DNA from: UBA4877 sp002399345
GTDB taxonomy: Bacteria; Bacillota; Thermoanaerobacteria; Thermoanaerobacterales; UBA4877
Length of the DNA stretch: 64,000 nucleotides
NCBI GenBank assembly: GCA_036752905.1
Contig: DAIORT010000003.1
Span: forward strand, 72,287-136,286
Direction of reading: 5' to 3'
A model generated the notes under the pieces. The model was given only the letters and a program-made list of their open reading frames with translations, did not search any database and was not told the DNA's origin. How positions within the stretch are numbered: position 1 is the first letter of the stretch; every line of letters begins with the position of its first letter. The position numbers and the translations under genes are program-made. Shown here piece after piece: positions 35,101-43,853 of the stretch.

Positions 35101-35655
35101 TTGAAAGCTACTGGTATTGTAAGAAGAATTGACGATCTGGGCAGGGTAGTAATACCAAAGGAAATAAGACGTACGTTGAGGATAAGAGAGGGCGATCCTC
35201 TGGAGATATTTACCGACAGAGAAGGAGAAATCATACTGAAAAAATACTCACCTATTGGTGAATTAAGTGATTTTGCACAGCAATATTCCGACGCCCTTTA
35301 TCAATCTACGAAGCATATCGTATTGGTAACGGATGGGGATACCATCATTGCCATTTCAGGCGGAGTCAAAAAAGATTATATTGATAAATTAATCAGTCCG
35401 GAACTGGAAAAAGTCATAGATGGGAAAAAAACCGTAACCTTAGGAAAAGGAGGAGATGGCAGCCCGATACCAATCTATAACGGAGAGCCGGAAAAAACAT
35501 CGGGTTCACAGGTAATAACACCGATCATATCCAGAGGAGATTGTATAGGTGCTGTAATCATAGCCAGCAAGGATGACGACATAGAGCTAAATGAAATAGA
35601 TGTAAAACTATCTGAAACCGCAGCATCATTTCTGGGTAAACAAATGGAAGATTGA
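35101..35655 (+). CDS. spoVT: Stage V sporulation transcription regulator SpoVT
   Basis: 184 residues. The N-terminal AbrB swapped-hairpin DNA-binding domain ('GIVRRIDDLGRVVIPKEIRRTLRIREGD') is followed by a GAF-like C-terminal domain. It tunes sigma-G-dependent genes in the forespore. The start is TTG with AAGGAGGTT upstream. A terminator follows directly. Confidence 0.95.
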   Translation: MKATGIVRRIDDLGRVVIPKEIRRTLRIREGDPLEIFTDREGEIILKKYSPIGELSDFAQQYSDALYQSTKHIVLVTDGDTIIAISGGVKKDYIDKLISPELEKVIDGKKTVTLGKGGDGSPIPIYNGEPEKTSGSQVITPIISRGDCIGAVIIASKDDDIELNEIDVKLSETAASFLGKQMED

Positions 35656-35660
35656 GACAT

Positions 35661-35691
35661 GGCCTGCCATAGTGCGGGCCGTTTTTTATTG
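35661..35691 (+). terminator. Terminator after spoVT
   Basis: GGCCTGC-CATAGT-GCGGGCC (one G-U pair) followed by GTTTTTTATT, just past the stop codon. Confidence 0.8.
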
Positions 35692-35758
35692 CAGGCAAAA
35701 CCGCACAGCTGGAAAATTGCCTGCAATCCTTATATATAAACAAGATTCTTCTATCACT

Positions 35759-36361
35759 CTACTTAGTAAGTCGTAAAAAATTAATCAGGATGCGTGCCGT
35801 AAGTCCCCATATAACGTATTCATTATATATATAAAAATATTCCGGATACTCGGATGTATGCCATTTATATTGGTATCCACCTGGAATAAGATTATATGGA
35901 AAGTCATCCGGCGGATCCATCTTAATGGACACATGGTATACCTTAGGTTTATTTTGCTTAAAGAAGTCTATGGGAACCGAAAATACCTCTTTTACTTCCT
36001 GGGCACTTGGATTTATGGATTTGTAATCAGATATTTTACCGATATAAGGAAATATCATAAAGTTAAAAGGTGTGATCACTATATCCAGCGGGGCTATGAT
36101 ATCCATTTGCCTCCGTGTAAGGCCCAGTTCTTCAGATGTCTCACGCTCGGCCGTATCCATGCTGCCTTTATCTGTGTCTTCCATGCCGCCTCCGGGAAAA
36201 CATATTTCACTCGGCTGGCGTTTTATGGTGTCTGCCCTCACCTCGAAGAGTATACATTCCTTGCCGTCTATGTTTGCAATAGGCAGCAACACGGCAGATT
36301 TGAAGAAATTATCACAGTCTATTATTTCAGGCTTTCTTCCTGCCAGATTCATATAATCCAT
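35759..36361 (-). CDS. Nudix hydrolase, CoA pyrophosphatase type
   Basis: 200 residues. The Nudix box G-x5-E-x7-RE-x2-EE-x-G is seen across 'GGMEDTDKGSMDTAERETSEELGL', preceded by the CoA-diphosphatase pattern 'RQPSEICFPGGG'. It probably cleaves CoA or related dinucleotide pyrophosphates. GGAGG precedes the ATG. It stands alone between spoVT and the second oppA-like gene. Confidence 0.82.
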   Translation of the reverse strand: MDYMNLAGRKPEIIDCDNFFKSAVLLPIANIDGKECILFEVRADTIKRQPSEICFPGGGMEDTDKGSMDTAERETSEELGLTRRQMDIIAPLDIVITPFNFMIFPYIGKISDYKSINPSAQEVKEVFSVPIDFFKQNKPKVYHVSIKMDPPDDFPYNLIPGGYQYKWHTSEYPEYFYIYNEYVIWGLTARILINFLRLTK

Positions 36362-36435
36362 AGAGATCCTCCAAAGTTATTATTGTTGTGCACATACTCT
36401 TTCCTCTATTATACACAATTCATCAGGATAAAGTA

Positions 36436-36457
36436 AAAGAGAGGCTTTTAAGCCTCT
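36436..36457 (-). terminator. Terminator after the second oppA-like gene
   Basis: GAGAGGC-TTAAAA-GCCTCTC on the minus strand followed by TTTTACTTT, abutting the stop codon. Confidence 0.8.
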
Positions 36458-38092
36458 CTATTTCCAGCTGGCATACCTGAAGAAATTAAACTTTAGAGGA
36501 CTTGCGATATACCCTTTTAGGCCTGGCCGCACCACGATGTTTTCAGTATAAAAATATAGCGGACCTACCGGGCATTCCTTCATTAAAAGCGCATCCGCCT
36601 TATGCATAGCATCCATCCTGACATTTGTATCCGACTTGCTGCGCGCCGTTGCTATATAGCTATCATACTGCTTGTTACTCCAGTGGGAATTATTATTGAC
36701 ATTATCCGTATCTAAAAGCTCAAGCATACCCAGGGGGTCTACATAATCGGATATATAGCCGTCCCTGGCGATATCGTAGTTTCCCTGCTTACGGGTATCG
36801 AGAAAAACGTTCCACTCCTCCTGCTTAAGCTCTATGTCTATACCTAGGTTCTTCTTCCACATCTGTTGCAATGCCTCACCTATCTGCTTATGTCCCTCAC
36901 CGGTGTTAAAGGTATATGATAATTTCGGAAATCCCTTGCCATCTGGATAACCTGCGTCGGAAAGCAGCTGCCTGGCCTTTTTGGCATCCGCTTTACCAGG
37001 ATCATAATAGTCACCGCAGATTTTTCTGAAGTCATCCGAAGCATCCTTATCCGGTAGTCCGTAAGGGACAAAAGCCCCTGCCGGCACCTCCCCTCCTTTG
37101 GTCACATTTTCAACTATAGCCTTCCTGTCTATTGCCAAAGTAAGAGCCTCCCTAACCCTGGGATCATCCAGCGGCTTTTTGTTTACGTTATAACTCACGT
37201 AATATGTGCCTATGGTAGGCAGGGCAGTAAGTTTCCCCTCCTCCTTAAGCCGGGCCAATTCCTGAGACGGCGGATTATCAATAAGGTCAACTTCACCTGA
37301 TTCATAGCTTGCAAGAGAAGTATTTTCATCGACAATCTCTGTAAAGACAAGTTTATTCATCTTTACATTTTTGGCATCCCAGTAATTGGGATTCTTTACA
37401 AACTCTATCATATCATTATGCACCCATTTCGACACCTGAAAGGGACCGTTACCTATATAGCTCTCGGGATGCATCGCCCATCCGTCGGGATCCTTCTCCA
37501 CTATATCCTGCCTTATGGGTACAAGCTCATGCCGGGAAAAAATCTGCAATATATACGATGTGGGCTCCTTAAGCGTCACCTCAAGAGTCTTGTCATCCAC
37601 GGCCTTTATACCTACCGAGTCCCAATCTGCCTTACCGTCATAATACTCTTCGGCATTCTTTATATAATAAAGATTATAGGAATAATGCGCACCAACCTCA
37701 GGGTTCAAGGTCCTCTTCCATGAATAGACAAAGTCATTGGCGGTAACTGGTTTACCATCATACCATTTCGCACTGTCTCTGATCTTAAAAGTCCAAACCA
37801 ATCCGTCGTCACTGGTTTCCCATTTTTCAGCAATAGCCGGCTCAATGACATTATTCTCGTCATGCCTCACCAACGCCTCAAAATTATTGTATATAACCTG
37901 ATCACCCGGTATTTCGCTGCATAGGGCCGGATCTAAGCTCTGCGGCTCCGCGCCCAGGTTATAGACCATGCTGTCCTTAGTTTTACTTTTGCCGGATTCA
38001 CCGGTTTTTGCCGCCTGCCGGCTTGTTGAACATCCAGATGTAAGTGAAATCACAAGAAGAAATGTTAATAAAAATATGGCACTTCTCTTCAT
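36458..38092 (-). CDS. Oligopeptide ABC transporter substrate-binding lipoprotein (second copy)
   Basis: 544 residues, paralogous to the protein at 30328-31953 along its whole length (shared 'DPAL', 'ITFHLRD/WTFKIRD', 'FAYSWERVLNPE/FVYSWKRTLNPE', 'LAIDRKA'). The signal peptide ends in lipobox LTSGC. It should bind peptides outside the membrane; no permease genes adjoin it. Such orphan binding proteins in Firmicutes can also act in peptide signalling (compare OppA/AppA in sporulation), which is an inference from context only. GGGGGG precedes the ATG. Confidence 0.92.
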   Translation of the reverse strand: MKRSAIFLLTFLLVISLTSGCSTSRQAAKTGESGKSKTKDSMVYNLGAEPQSLDPALCSEIPGDQVIYNNFEALVRHDENNVIEPAIAEKWETSDDGLVWTFKIRDSAKWYDGKPVTANDFVYSWKRTLNPEVGAHYSYNLYYIKNAEEYYDGKADWDSVGIKAVDDKTLEVTLKEPTSYILQIFSRHELVPIRQDIVEKDPDGWAMHPESYIGNGPFQVSKWVHNDMIEFVKNPNYWDAKNVKMNKLVFTEIVDENTSLASYESGEVDLIDNPPSQELARLKEEGKLTALPTIGTYYVSYNVNKKPLDDPRVREALTLAIDRKAIVENVTKGGEVPAGAFVPYGLPDKDASDDFRKICGDYYDPGKADAKKARQLLSDAGYPDGKGFPKLSYTFNTGEGHKQIGEALQQMWKKNLGIDIELKQEEWNVFLDTRKQGNYDIARDGYISDYVDPLGMLELLDTDNVNNNSHWSNKQYDSYIATARSKSDTNVRMDAMHKADALLMKECPVGPLYFYTENIVVRPGLKGYIASPLKFNFFRYASWK

Positions 38093-38204
38093 ACATAAAC
38101 CCCCCTCTAATTAGTTTTCCATTAAAACAACTTTAAAATATTTCGTTCCCCCTTTCATATAAAATCAAGTAAAATTATTTATATTTTATCATCTTTTCTG
38201 CATA

Positions 38205-38243
38205 AAAAAAAGACAAAGTTTCATATTCATTTACTCTGTCTTT
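38205..38243 (-). terminator. Minus-strand terminator with no obvious gene
   Basis: AAAGACA (38209-38215) pairs with TGTCTTT (38237-38243); on the minus strand it runs into a T8 tract. No intact minus-strand gene ends here, which suggests a deleted gene or a second terminator for prsA readthrough. Confidence 0.55.
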
Positions 38244-38269
38244 GGCTTTACTACAATTTATGCCACCGC

Positions 38270-38447
38270 ATTTCAACAAGTCCTCCGATTTCCTCCGGCC
38301 TGGCTTATTCCACAGCAAAGGGTGCGGTAAGGATTATGGCAATCCTGATGATATTGCTTATTGCGTATGCTATCTCCTCTCCTTTCAGATGCTTCAAGAT
38401 ATATTACCGGGCGAGATTTCATTGTTGACGGCGGTTATGTAGACTAA
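38270..38447 (+). pseudogene. Decayed short-chain dehydrogenase/reductase gene
   Basis: Three pieces of an SDR C-terminal half lie in consecutive but different frames. The first carries the catalytic YxxxK ('ISSGLAYSTAKGAVRIMA', frame of 38270). The second is 'YGNPDDIAYCVCYLLS' (frame of 38332). The third is 'DASRYITGRDFIVDGGYVD' ending in TAA (38445-38447). The roughly 60 residues that normally lie between the first two pieces are missing. The gene has thus lost its start, a central block and its frame twice. It carries no function now. Confidence 0.8.
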
Positions 38448-38483
38448 GAACACGCAAGTTCTGTAAAAAACCGAGCTAAAAAA

Positions 38484-38507
38484 TAAGGCTACCCTAGGGT
38501 AGCCTTA
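38484..38507 (-). terminator. Terminator after prsA
   Basis: AAGGCTACC-CTAG-GGTAGCCTT; on the minus strand followed by ATTTTTTAG. It overlaps the prsA stop codon. Confidence 0.85.
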
Positions 38508-39473
38508 CATATTTTCCGTATACTTTTTTATTTTGGCATCGCTCTTCCATTTATCAACAAGCTGGCTGAACTTCTCATCCTTTTTACCGGCAAGCACTGT
38601 TTCGCTTATCTCACTCTTTACGTCTGCAAACGGCTTAACAGGATTTACCTTCTTATCGGTCACTTTTATTATATGGTATCCATCATCCGCTTTGACCAGA
38701 CCGGATATATCCCCCGGCTTCATGGCAAATGCGGCGATGCTTACTTCCTGCGGCTGTCCGTTAAATGCAAATTCACCCAGACTGCCCCCATCTTTCTTTG
38801 TGTCTTCGTCCTCGGAATATTTTTTAGCCAGTGCAGCAAAATCCTGGCCTGCTTTAGCCTTTTTCTGCACATCGTCTGCTTTTGTCTTATCCTTTATAAG
38901 TATATGAGACGCCGTAACGGTATCCGGCTGGGTCTTATAATCCGACTGATGCTGGTTATAATATTGCTTTAACTCTTCATCCGTCACATTAATACCTGAG
39001 GTAGTCTTTTCCCATAGTTTGTACTGGATAAGCTGGACCTGCATGAGATTTGTATAAAAATCTTCAGATACATTCTGGCTCTCCAGGTATTCCTTAAACT
39101 TATCATTGCCGCCGAAAGATGACTTCACTGAATCCACATGAGACTTAAGCTCATCCTTGAAGGACTTTGAGTTTACATCTACGTTATTTTTCTTGGCCTG
39201 CTGATTGAGTAAGGACTCATATATCATCTCATCCAATACGTTCTCTTTAAGTATGTCTATCATTTTCTTACCCTGAGATTCTGTATTCCAATATTTATCA
39301 TTCACATTCGGTTGGGCTTCATATGATTTCTTATAGTTGTCCACTGTTTTATCAAACTCGGATTTCTTTATATCCACGCCGTTTACGGTAGCCACTGTTT
39401 TATCCTGCCCGCAGGCGGCCATGCTGAATACCATAGCGACGATCAGAAACACTAACAATGCTTTTTTCTTCAA
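38505..39473 (-). CDS. prsA: PrsA-type lipoprotein foldase (parvulin peptidyl-prolyl isomerase)
   Basis: About 322 residues. Lipoprotein signal with lipobox SMAAC, an N-terminal chaperone (SurA_N-like) helical region, then a parvulin domain ('TASHILIKDKTKADDVQKKAKAGQDFAALAKKYSED' to 'GYHIIKV') and a C-terminal helix. It folds exported proteins at the membrane-wall interface. I place the start at a TTG (39473) because GGGGAG lies eight bases before it and overlaps the upstream GTG. It follows mfd, a common clostridial arrangement. Confidence 0.9.
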   Translation of the reverse strand: MKKKALLVFLIVAMVFSMAACGQDKTVATVNGVDIKKSEFDKTVDNYKKSYEAQPNVNDKYWNTESQGKKMIDILKENVLDEMIYESLLNQQAKKNNVDVNSKSFKDELKSHVDSVKSSFGGNDKFKEYLESQNVSEDFYTNLMQVQLIQYKLWEKTTSGINVTDEELKQYYNQHQSDYKTQPDTVTASHILIKDKTKADDVQKKAKAGQDFAALAKKYSEDEDTKKDGGSLGEFAFNGQPQEVSIAAFAMKPGDISGLVKADDGYHIIKVTDKKVNPVKPFADVKSEISETVLAGKKDEKFSQLVDKWKSDAKIKKYTENM

Positions 39474-39513
39474 GTCGTTCACTCCCCATCCCTTATTATA
39501 TGATCATTATACA

Positions 39514-42500
39514 CTATCTTAAGTCGGCCTTCAAATTCAATGATTCTTTGATCGCTATCAAAAAGCAGCACAGGCGGCTCAATATTTCATTCTCTTTTTT
39601 ATCAGTTACCTTTATCGTAAAAGCAGGAGGAACGGTAGCTGAGTATAGGACATCCTTATTCTCTTTCATTAAATTGCTTACAAAGCCTATATCGCTGCCC
39701 ATTTCATCCGGCAGGGTGATGACCAGACCATCCCCCTTCTGCTCTATCGACTGTATCTTCAGCGACTGCGCAATGGATTTTATATATACTATCTCTATGA
39801 GGTTACATACGGATGCTGGGATATCCCCAAATCTGTCTATAAACTCTTCCTGAATGTCTGATACATCCTCGCGGCTTTCAATAGAAGCCAACTTCTTATA
39901 CATTTCTATGCGAAGCGATTCCTCCTTGATGTATTTACTGTCTATATATGCATTTATATTGAGATCTACAGTGGTATCAACCTTTTCCTCGGTTTTATCA
40001 CCCTTAAGTTTCCCAACGGCATCCTTCATCATCTTAAAATAGAGTTCATATCCCACTGCTACCATGTGGCCATGCTGCTGCGGGCCGAGCAGGTTACCTG
40101 CTCCGCGTATCTCGAGGTCCTTCATGGCAAGCTTAACACCCGAACCGAACTCGGTAAATTCCTTTATGGCCTTGAGCCTTTTCTCGGCTTCTTCTGAGAG
40201 TACCTTATTCCTTTCATAGGTAAAATAAGCATAGGCCAAACGGTTGGAGCGGCCGACCCTCCCACGCAGCTGATAAAGCTGGGCCAGGCCCATCCTGTCT
40301 GCATCCTTTACGATAATGGTATTTACATTGGGAATGTCCAGCCCCGTCTCTATTATTGTCGTACAGACAAGAACGTTGTACTCCTTATTATAAAATGCCT
40401 TCATCACTTTCTCCAGCTGCCTCTCAGACATCTTCCCATGAGCAACACATATTTTGGCCTCGGGAACCAATGATTTTAACCGCGTGGCTATTTTAGAGAT
40501 GTTATATACCCTGTTATAGAGGAAATACACTTGCCCTCCCCTGCTTATCTCCTGCAGAATGGCATCCCTCACAACCTCATCGTTGTATTCCATCACATAT
40601 GTCTGCACCGGATACCTCTCCTGCGGCGGAGTCTCTATTTCGCTCATATCCCGAAGACCTATAAGCGACATGTGCATTGTCCGCGGTATGGGCGTAGCAG
40701 AAAGAGCAAGGGCATCCACATTTTTGGCAATTTCCTTAAGCCTCTCCTTCTGCTTTACGCCAAACCTCTGTTCCTCATCCACTATCAGCAATCCAAGATC
40801 TTTAAACCGGATATCCTTCTGTATAAGCCGGTGCGTGCCGATTACAATATCAACGCTGCCATACCTGATCTTTTTTAGGGTATGCTTTTGCTGCTCAGGT
40901 GTGCGAAATCGGCTGAGCATGTCTATGCTTACGGGAAAATTCTTAAACCTATCTACAAAGTTATTATAGTGCTGTTCGGCTAGTATAGTGGTGGGACATA
41001 GATAAGCAACCTGCTTATTGTCCATAACCGCTTTAAATGCCGCCCTTATAGCCACCTCTGTCTTGCCATAGCCCACATCGCCACAGAGAAGCCTATCCAT
41101 AGGCCGCGGCTTTTCCATGTCCTTCTTTACCTCTGCAACTGACCTTATCTGGTCGGGTGTCTCCTCATAGGGAAAACCCTCCTCAAATTCTTTTTGCCAA
41201 GGAGTATCGGGAGAAAAGGCATGCCCCGGGGTGGCCTGACGCACCGCATAGAGATTAATAAGTTCCTTTGCCATTTCTTCTATACCCTGTTTTACTTTAG
41301 TCCGGGTCTTTTGCCACTCGCTGCCGCCCAGTTTATTTAACCTGGGTTTCTTGCTTTCTTCGCCCACATATTTCTGTATAAGATCCATCTGGTCCACCGG
41401 GACATACAGTTTATCGGCCCCGGAATACTCCAGGTTGAGATAATCGCGGGTTACTCCTTCCACCTTGAAGGTAACGATCCCGGTAAACCTACCTATCCCA
41501 TGATTTTCATGCACTACATAGTCGCCCGGATGGAGATCGGTAACCTCCAGCTTACCCTTGCGGGCCTTTTTTGAGGGCGCCCTTCTTTGCTTGGATACGC
41601 CGAAAAGCTCTGCTTCCGTAGCCAGGGCAAAGCCTGATTCGGGTATTTCGTATCCTTCGGAAACACTGCCCGGCATTATGTTTATTTCATTTAATTTAAG
41701 ACCTTCTATATCATCGATAAAGTGGGAATTTATGCCGAAATCCGCCAGGCTCTTTACCATGGAACGGGCCTTATCCTCGCTACCCGCAAGCAGTACTACG
41801 GTATATGCCTTGCTGTTCCATGTTTTGAGCTCTTCTCTTATGAGCTCGGCTTTGCCGTGGAAGGGGTGCATACCCTTCGCCAGAAAATCAATTGATACCT
41901 TAGGACTTATTATATTATTCCGCGGGAATGTGGATACCGTAAGGCAGGTCTTATTTATCGCCGAGGACAGTATACCGCCGAAATCAGTCTTCAGCCTGGC
42001 CTGGCCGGGCAGCACCTCGCCCCTTGTCAGGAGGTCTTCAAACATCTCGTTAAATCTTTCCAGATCCTTTGATGATTTTGCATCAAGCCGGGACGGCTCA
42101 TTAAATACAATGAGGGCATCTTCTTTAAGGTAGTCTACGAGGGTATATGCCTTGCCGTAAAAGTACGGCAGGTATTGCTCAATACCTTCAAAATAAGTAC
42201 CGAGGTTAAAGTTTGCCAGCCTGTCCTCTATCTTTTCCCTCAGTTTGTCCTGAACATTAGGCAGTTTTATCCTGCTCATCTGAGCAGTAAGATCATAGGA
42301 TATTTTCTTATATGCTCTTTTAAAATCATCCGGCGTAGCGAGTAGCTCCCTTGCCGGTGTTATGTGCACACTATTCGTCTCTTCATATGAACGCTGCGAA
42401 GCAGGGTCAAAATACCTTATCGAATCAACCTCGATGTCAAATAGTTCGATTCGCACCGCCTGCTGCGTGTCCATGGGAAAAAGGTCTATAATATCTCCCC

Positions 42501-43023
42501 GGACGGAGAACTGGCCCCTGCCCTCTACCATCATTTCCCTCTCATATCCCATATAAATAAGTGTATCTATAATCCCATTCCTGTCCACGGTATCACCGAC
42601 TGCTATATCCAAGCCTGTACCCGTGTAAACCTCAGGCGGCATGAGTACCTGCATGAGTGCATCCATGGATGCGCACACAACGGAGCTACGCCCCGATGAC
42701 AGAGCACTTAAGGTTTTTAACCTGTCGGCTGTCATATCTGTGCTCACAGCCTCTACAGAATAAAACACAACATCTCTTTTGGGAAAAAGATAAACCTCTT
42801 GATTTTTTAAATAAAATGACAGATCCTCATAGAGCTTTCTCATTTCATTCTCATTCTCAGTTACTATGAGGACCTGCCTATTAAATTCTTTGTTTAAAGC
42901 CGCCAAAAGCGGTGCGGCCTGGCCGGTTAAAAGACCGGTCAACGCTATGGGCTGAGTCCCCGAGTCTATCGCATCCCTCAGCTGCCCAAAAGAATTTGTC
43001 TTAAAATAGGGGTTAAAAGTCAA
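39514..43023 (-). CDS. mfd: Transcription-repair coupling factor
   Basis: 1169 residues, full length. UvrB-like N-terminal domains, the RNA-polymerase interaction domain ('DYVVHENHGIGRFTGI'), then a RecG-like translocase: Walker A 'LLCGDVGYGKTEVAIRAAF', DEEQ box 'LLIVDEEQRFG', 'ALSATPIPRTMHMSL', 'CTTIIETGLDIPNVNTI', and C-terminal TRCF domain. It removes stalled RNA polymerase from lesions and recruits UvrA. The TTG start has GAGGTG upstream, 13 bases after pth. Three GGCCWGGCC motifs lie in it (40282, 41998, 42916). Confidence 0.97.
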   Translation of the reverse strand: MTFNPYFKTNSFGQLRDAIDSGTQPIALTGLLTGQAAPLLAALNKEFNRQVLIVTENENEMRKLYEDLSFYLKNQEVYLFPKRDVVFYSVEAVSTDMTADRLKTLSALSSGRSSVVCASMDALMQVLMPPEVYTGTGLDIAVGDTVDRNGIIDTLIYMGYEREMMVEGRGQFSVRGDIIDLFPMDTQQAVRIELFDIEVDSIRYFDPASQRSYEETNSVHITPARELLATPDDFKRAYKKISYDLTAQMSRIKLPNVQDKLREKIEDRLANFNLGTYFEGIEQYLPYFYGKAYTLVDYLKEDALIVFNEPSRLDAKSSKDLERFNEMFEDLLTRGEVLPGQARLKTDFGGILSSAINKTCLTVSTFPRNNIISPKVSIDFLAKGMHPFHGKAELIREELKTWNSKAYTVVLLAGSEDKARSMVKSLADFGINSHFIDDIEGLKLNEINIMPGSVSEGYEIPESGFALATEAELFGVSKQRRAPSKKARKGKLEVTDLHPGDYVVHENHGIGRFTGIVTFKVEGVTRDYLNLEYSGADKLYVPVDQMDLIQKYVGEESKKPRLNKLGGSEWQKTRTKVKQGIEEMAKELINLYAVRQATPGHAFSPDTPWQKEFEEGFPYEETPDQIRSVAEVKKDMEKPRPMDRLLCGDVGYGKTEVAIRAAFKAVMDNKQVAYLCPTTILAEQHYNNFVDRFKNFPVSIDMLSRFRTPEQQKHTLKKIRYGSVDIVIGTHRLIQKDIRFKDLGLLIVDEEQRFGVKQKERLKEIAKNVDALALSATPIPRTMHMSLIGLRDMSEIETPPQERYPVQTYVMEYNDEVVRDAILQEISRGGQVYFLYNRVYNISKIATRLKSLVPEAKICVAHGKMSERQLEKVMKAFYNKEYNVLVCTTIIETGLDIPNVNTIIVKDADRMGLAQLYQLRGRVGRSNRLAYAYFTYERNKVLSEEAEKRLKAIKEFTEFGSGVKLAMKDLEIRGAGNLLGPQQHGHMVAVGYELYFKMMKDAVGKLKGDKTEEKVDTTVDLNINAYIDSKYIKEESLRIEMYKKLASIESREDVSDIQEEFIDRFGDIPASVCNLIEIVYIKSIAQSLKIQSIEQKGDGLVITLPDEMGSDIGFVSNLMKENKDVLYSATVPPAFTIKVTDKKENEILSRLCCFLIAIKESLNLKADLR

Positions 43024-43035
43024 GCTAACATCACC

Positions 43036-43590
43036 TCAATTGGGATTGTAACGGTTCATGGCAGTGCTTATCCCATCTTTTATCATACACTCTACGGCAT
43101 CAACAGCATCATTTATACTCTGAGCCATCACTGTCATTTCCTCCTGCGTGAATCTTCCCAGCACATGCGATACCAGATCGTGCTGAGGCTTTCCTGTACC
43201 TATTCTTATACGTGGAAAATCCTCACTCTTTAAATTATATATTATGGATTTAAGTCCATTATGTCCGCCGTCGCTGCCTTTCTTTCTTATACGTATCTTA
43301 CCCAACGGCAAGTTTACATCATCGCAGATAACAAAAACATCCTGCACAGTTGATTTGTAAAAATTTACCACATCAAAGGCGCACCGCCCCGAATCATTAA
43401 CATAGGTAAGGGGCTTAATGAAAAGTATCTTTTCACCGTCTATTATTGTCTCACCTATGAGTCCTTTAAACCTGTCTTTAAAATTTATATTATATCTTCC
43501 AGCCAGCTCGTCAATAACCATAAAGCCGACGTTATGTCTCGTTCCGGCATACTTCGTGCCGGGATTTCCTATACCTAAAACAATTTTCAT
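43036..43590 (-). CDS. pth: Peptidyl-tRNA hydrolase
   Basis: About 184 residues. 'VLGIGNPGTKYAGTRHNVGF' contains the catalytic histidine, with 'LTYVNDSG' and 'DDVNLPLGKIRIRKKGSDGGHNG' following. It recycles peptidyl-tRNA. The start MKIV at 43590 has GGAGG seven bases upstream; the longer frame runs into the divergent riboswitch region. It is followed by mfd, as in Bacillus. Confidence 0.95.
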   Translation of the reverse strand: MKIVLGIGNPGTKYAGTRHNVGFMVIDELAGRYNINFKDRFKGLIGETIIDGEKILFIKPLTYVNDSGRCAFDVVNFYKSTVQDVFVICDDVNLPLGKIRIRKKGSDGGHNGLKSIIYNLKSEDFPRIRIGTGKPQHDLVSHVLGRFTQEEMTVMAQSINDAVDAVECMIKDGISTAMNRYNPN

Positions 43591-43665
43591 CATTGTTCCT
43601 CCAATTGTAATTATACACCAATGGTCAATAAGTTTATACAACGTCCTGCATTTAAGTTTGCTATT

Positions 43666-43674
43666 TGATATAAT
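43666..43674 (+). promoter_or_regulatory. Extended -10 promoter of folT
   Basis: TGATATAAT: TATAAT at 43669-43674 with the extended TG. Transcription would begin near 43681, right at the 5' strand of the riboswitch's first stem, which supports both calls. Confidence 0.6.
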
Positions 43675-43683
43675 CAAGGCAGA

Positions 43684-43779
43684 GGCAGAGTAGACATCGC
43701 GCGTTAAGTGCCAGGAGATGGGAAGTTGCTCCTGGACGAAAGGTTTCGCCCTGCGGTGTAGATGTCGCATTCCGCTGTC
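43684..43779 (+). ncRNA. Tetrahydrofolate riboswitch
   Basis: The element matches the class I THF riboswitch: GGCAG opens P1 and CTGTC closes it; AGAGTAGA, then GCGCGTTAAGTGCC, GGAGATGGGAAGTTGCTCC, and CGCCCTGCGGTGTAGATG with a final CGCATTCCGC follow in the expected order. It lies upstream of folT, a known THF riboswitch gene. Folate binding should lower folT expression. Confidence 0.88.
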
Positions 43780-43843
43780 ACATTAAAGACTCCTTTCTCT
43801 TTAGTGTGGCTGCGTCACATAGCCTTAAGCTAAAGAGAGAGGA
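43779..43843 (+). promoter_or_regulatory. Riboswitch expression platform sequestering the folT ribosome site
   Basis: CACATTAAAG (43779-43788) can pair with CTTTAGTGTG (43799-43808). In the alternative, TCCTTTCTCTTTA (43791-43803) can pair with TAAAGAGAGAGGA (43831-43843), 12 of 13 positions, which covers the Shine-Dalgarno. The two hairpins share bases and so exclude each other. There is no U-run, so control is probably translational. Confidence 0.6.
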
Positions 43844-43853
43844 GGTGCATAAG

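Noticed and set aside
41558..42133. 191-codon plus-strand frame inside mfd
   Set aside because: It is a shadow of the conserved mfd coding sequence; no ribosome site and a low-complexity product.
43593..43770. N-terminal extension of Pth
   Set aside because: The extended frame overlaps the divergent riboswitch and lacks a ribosome site; family length and GGAGG support the start at 43590.
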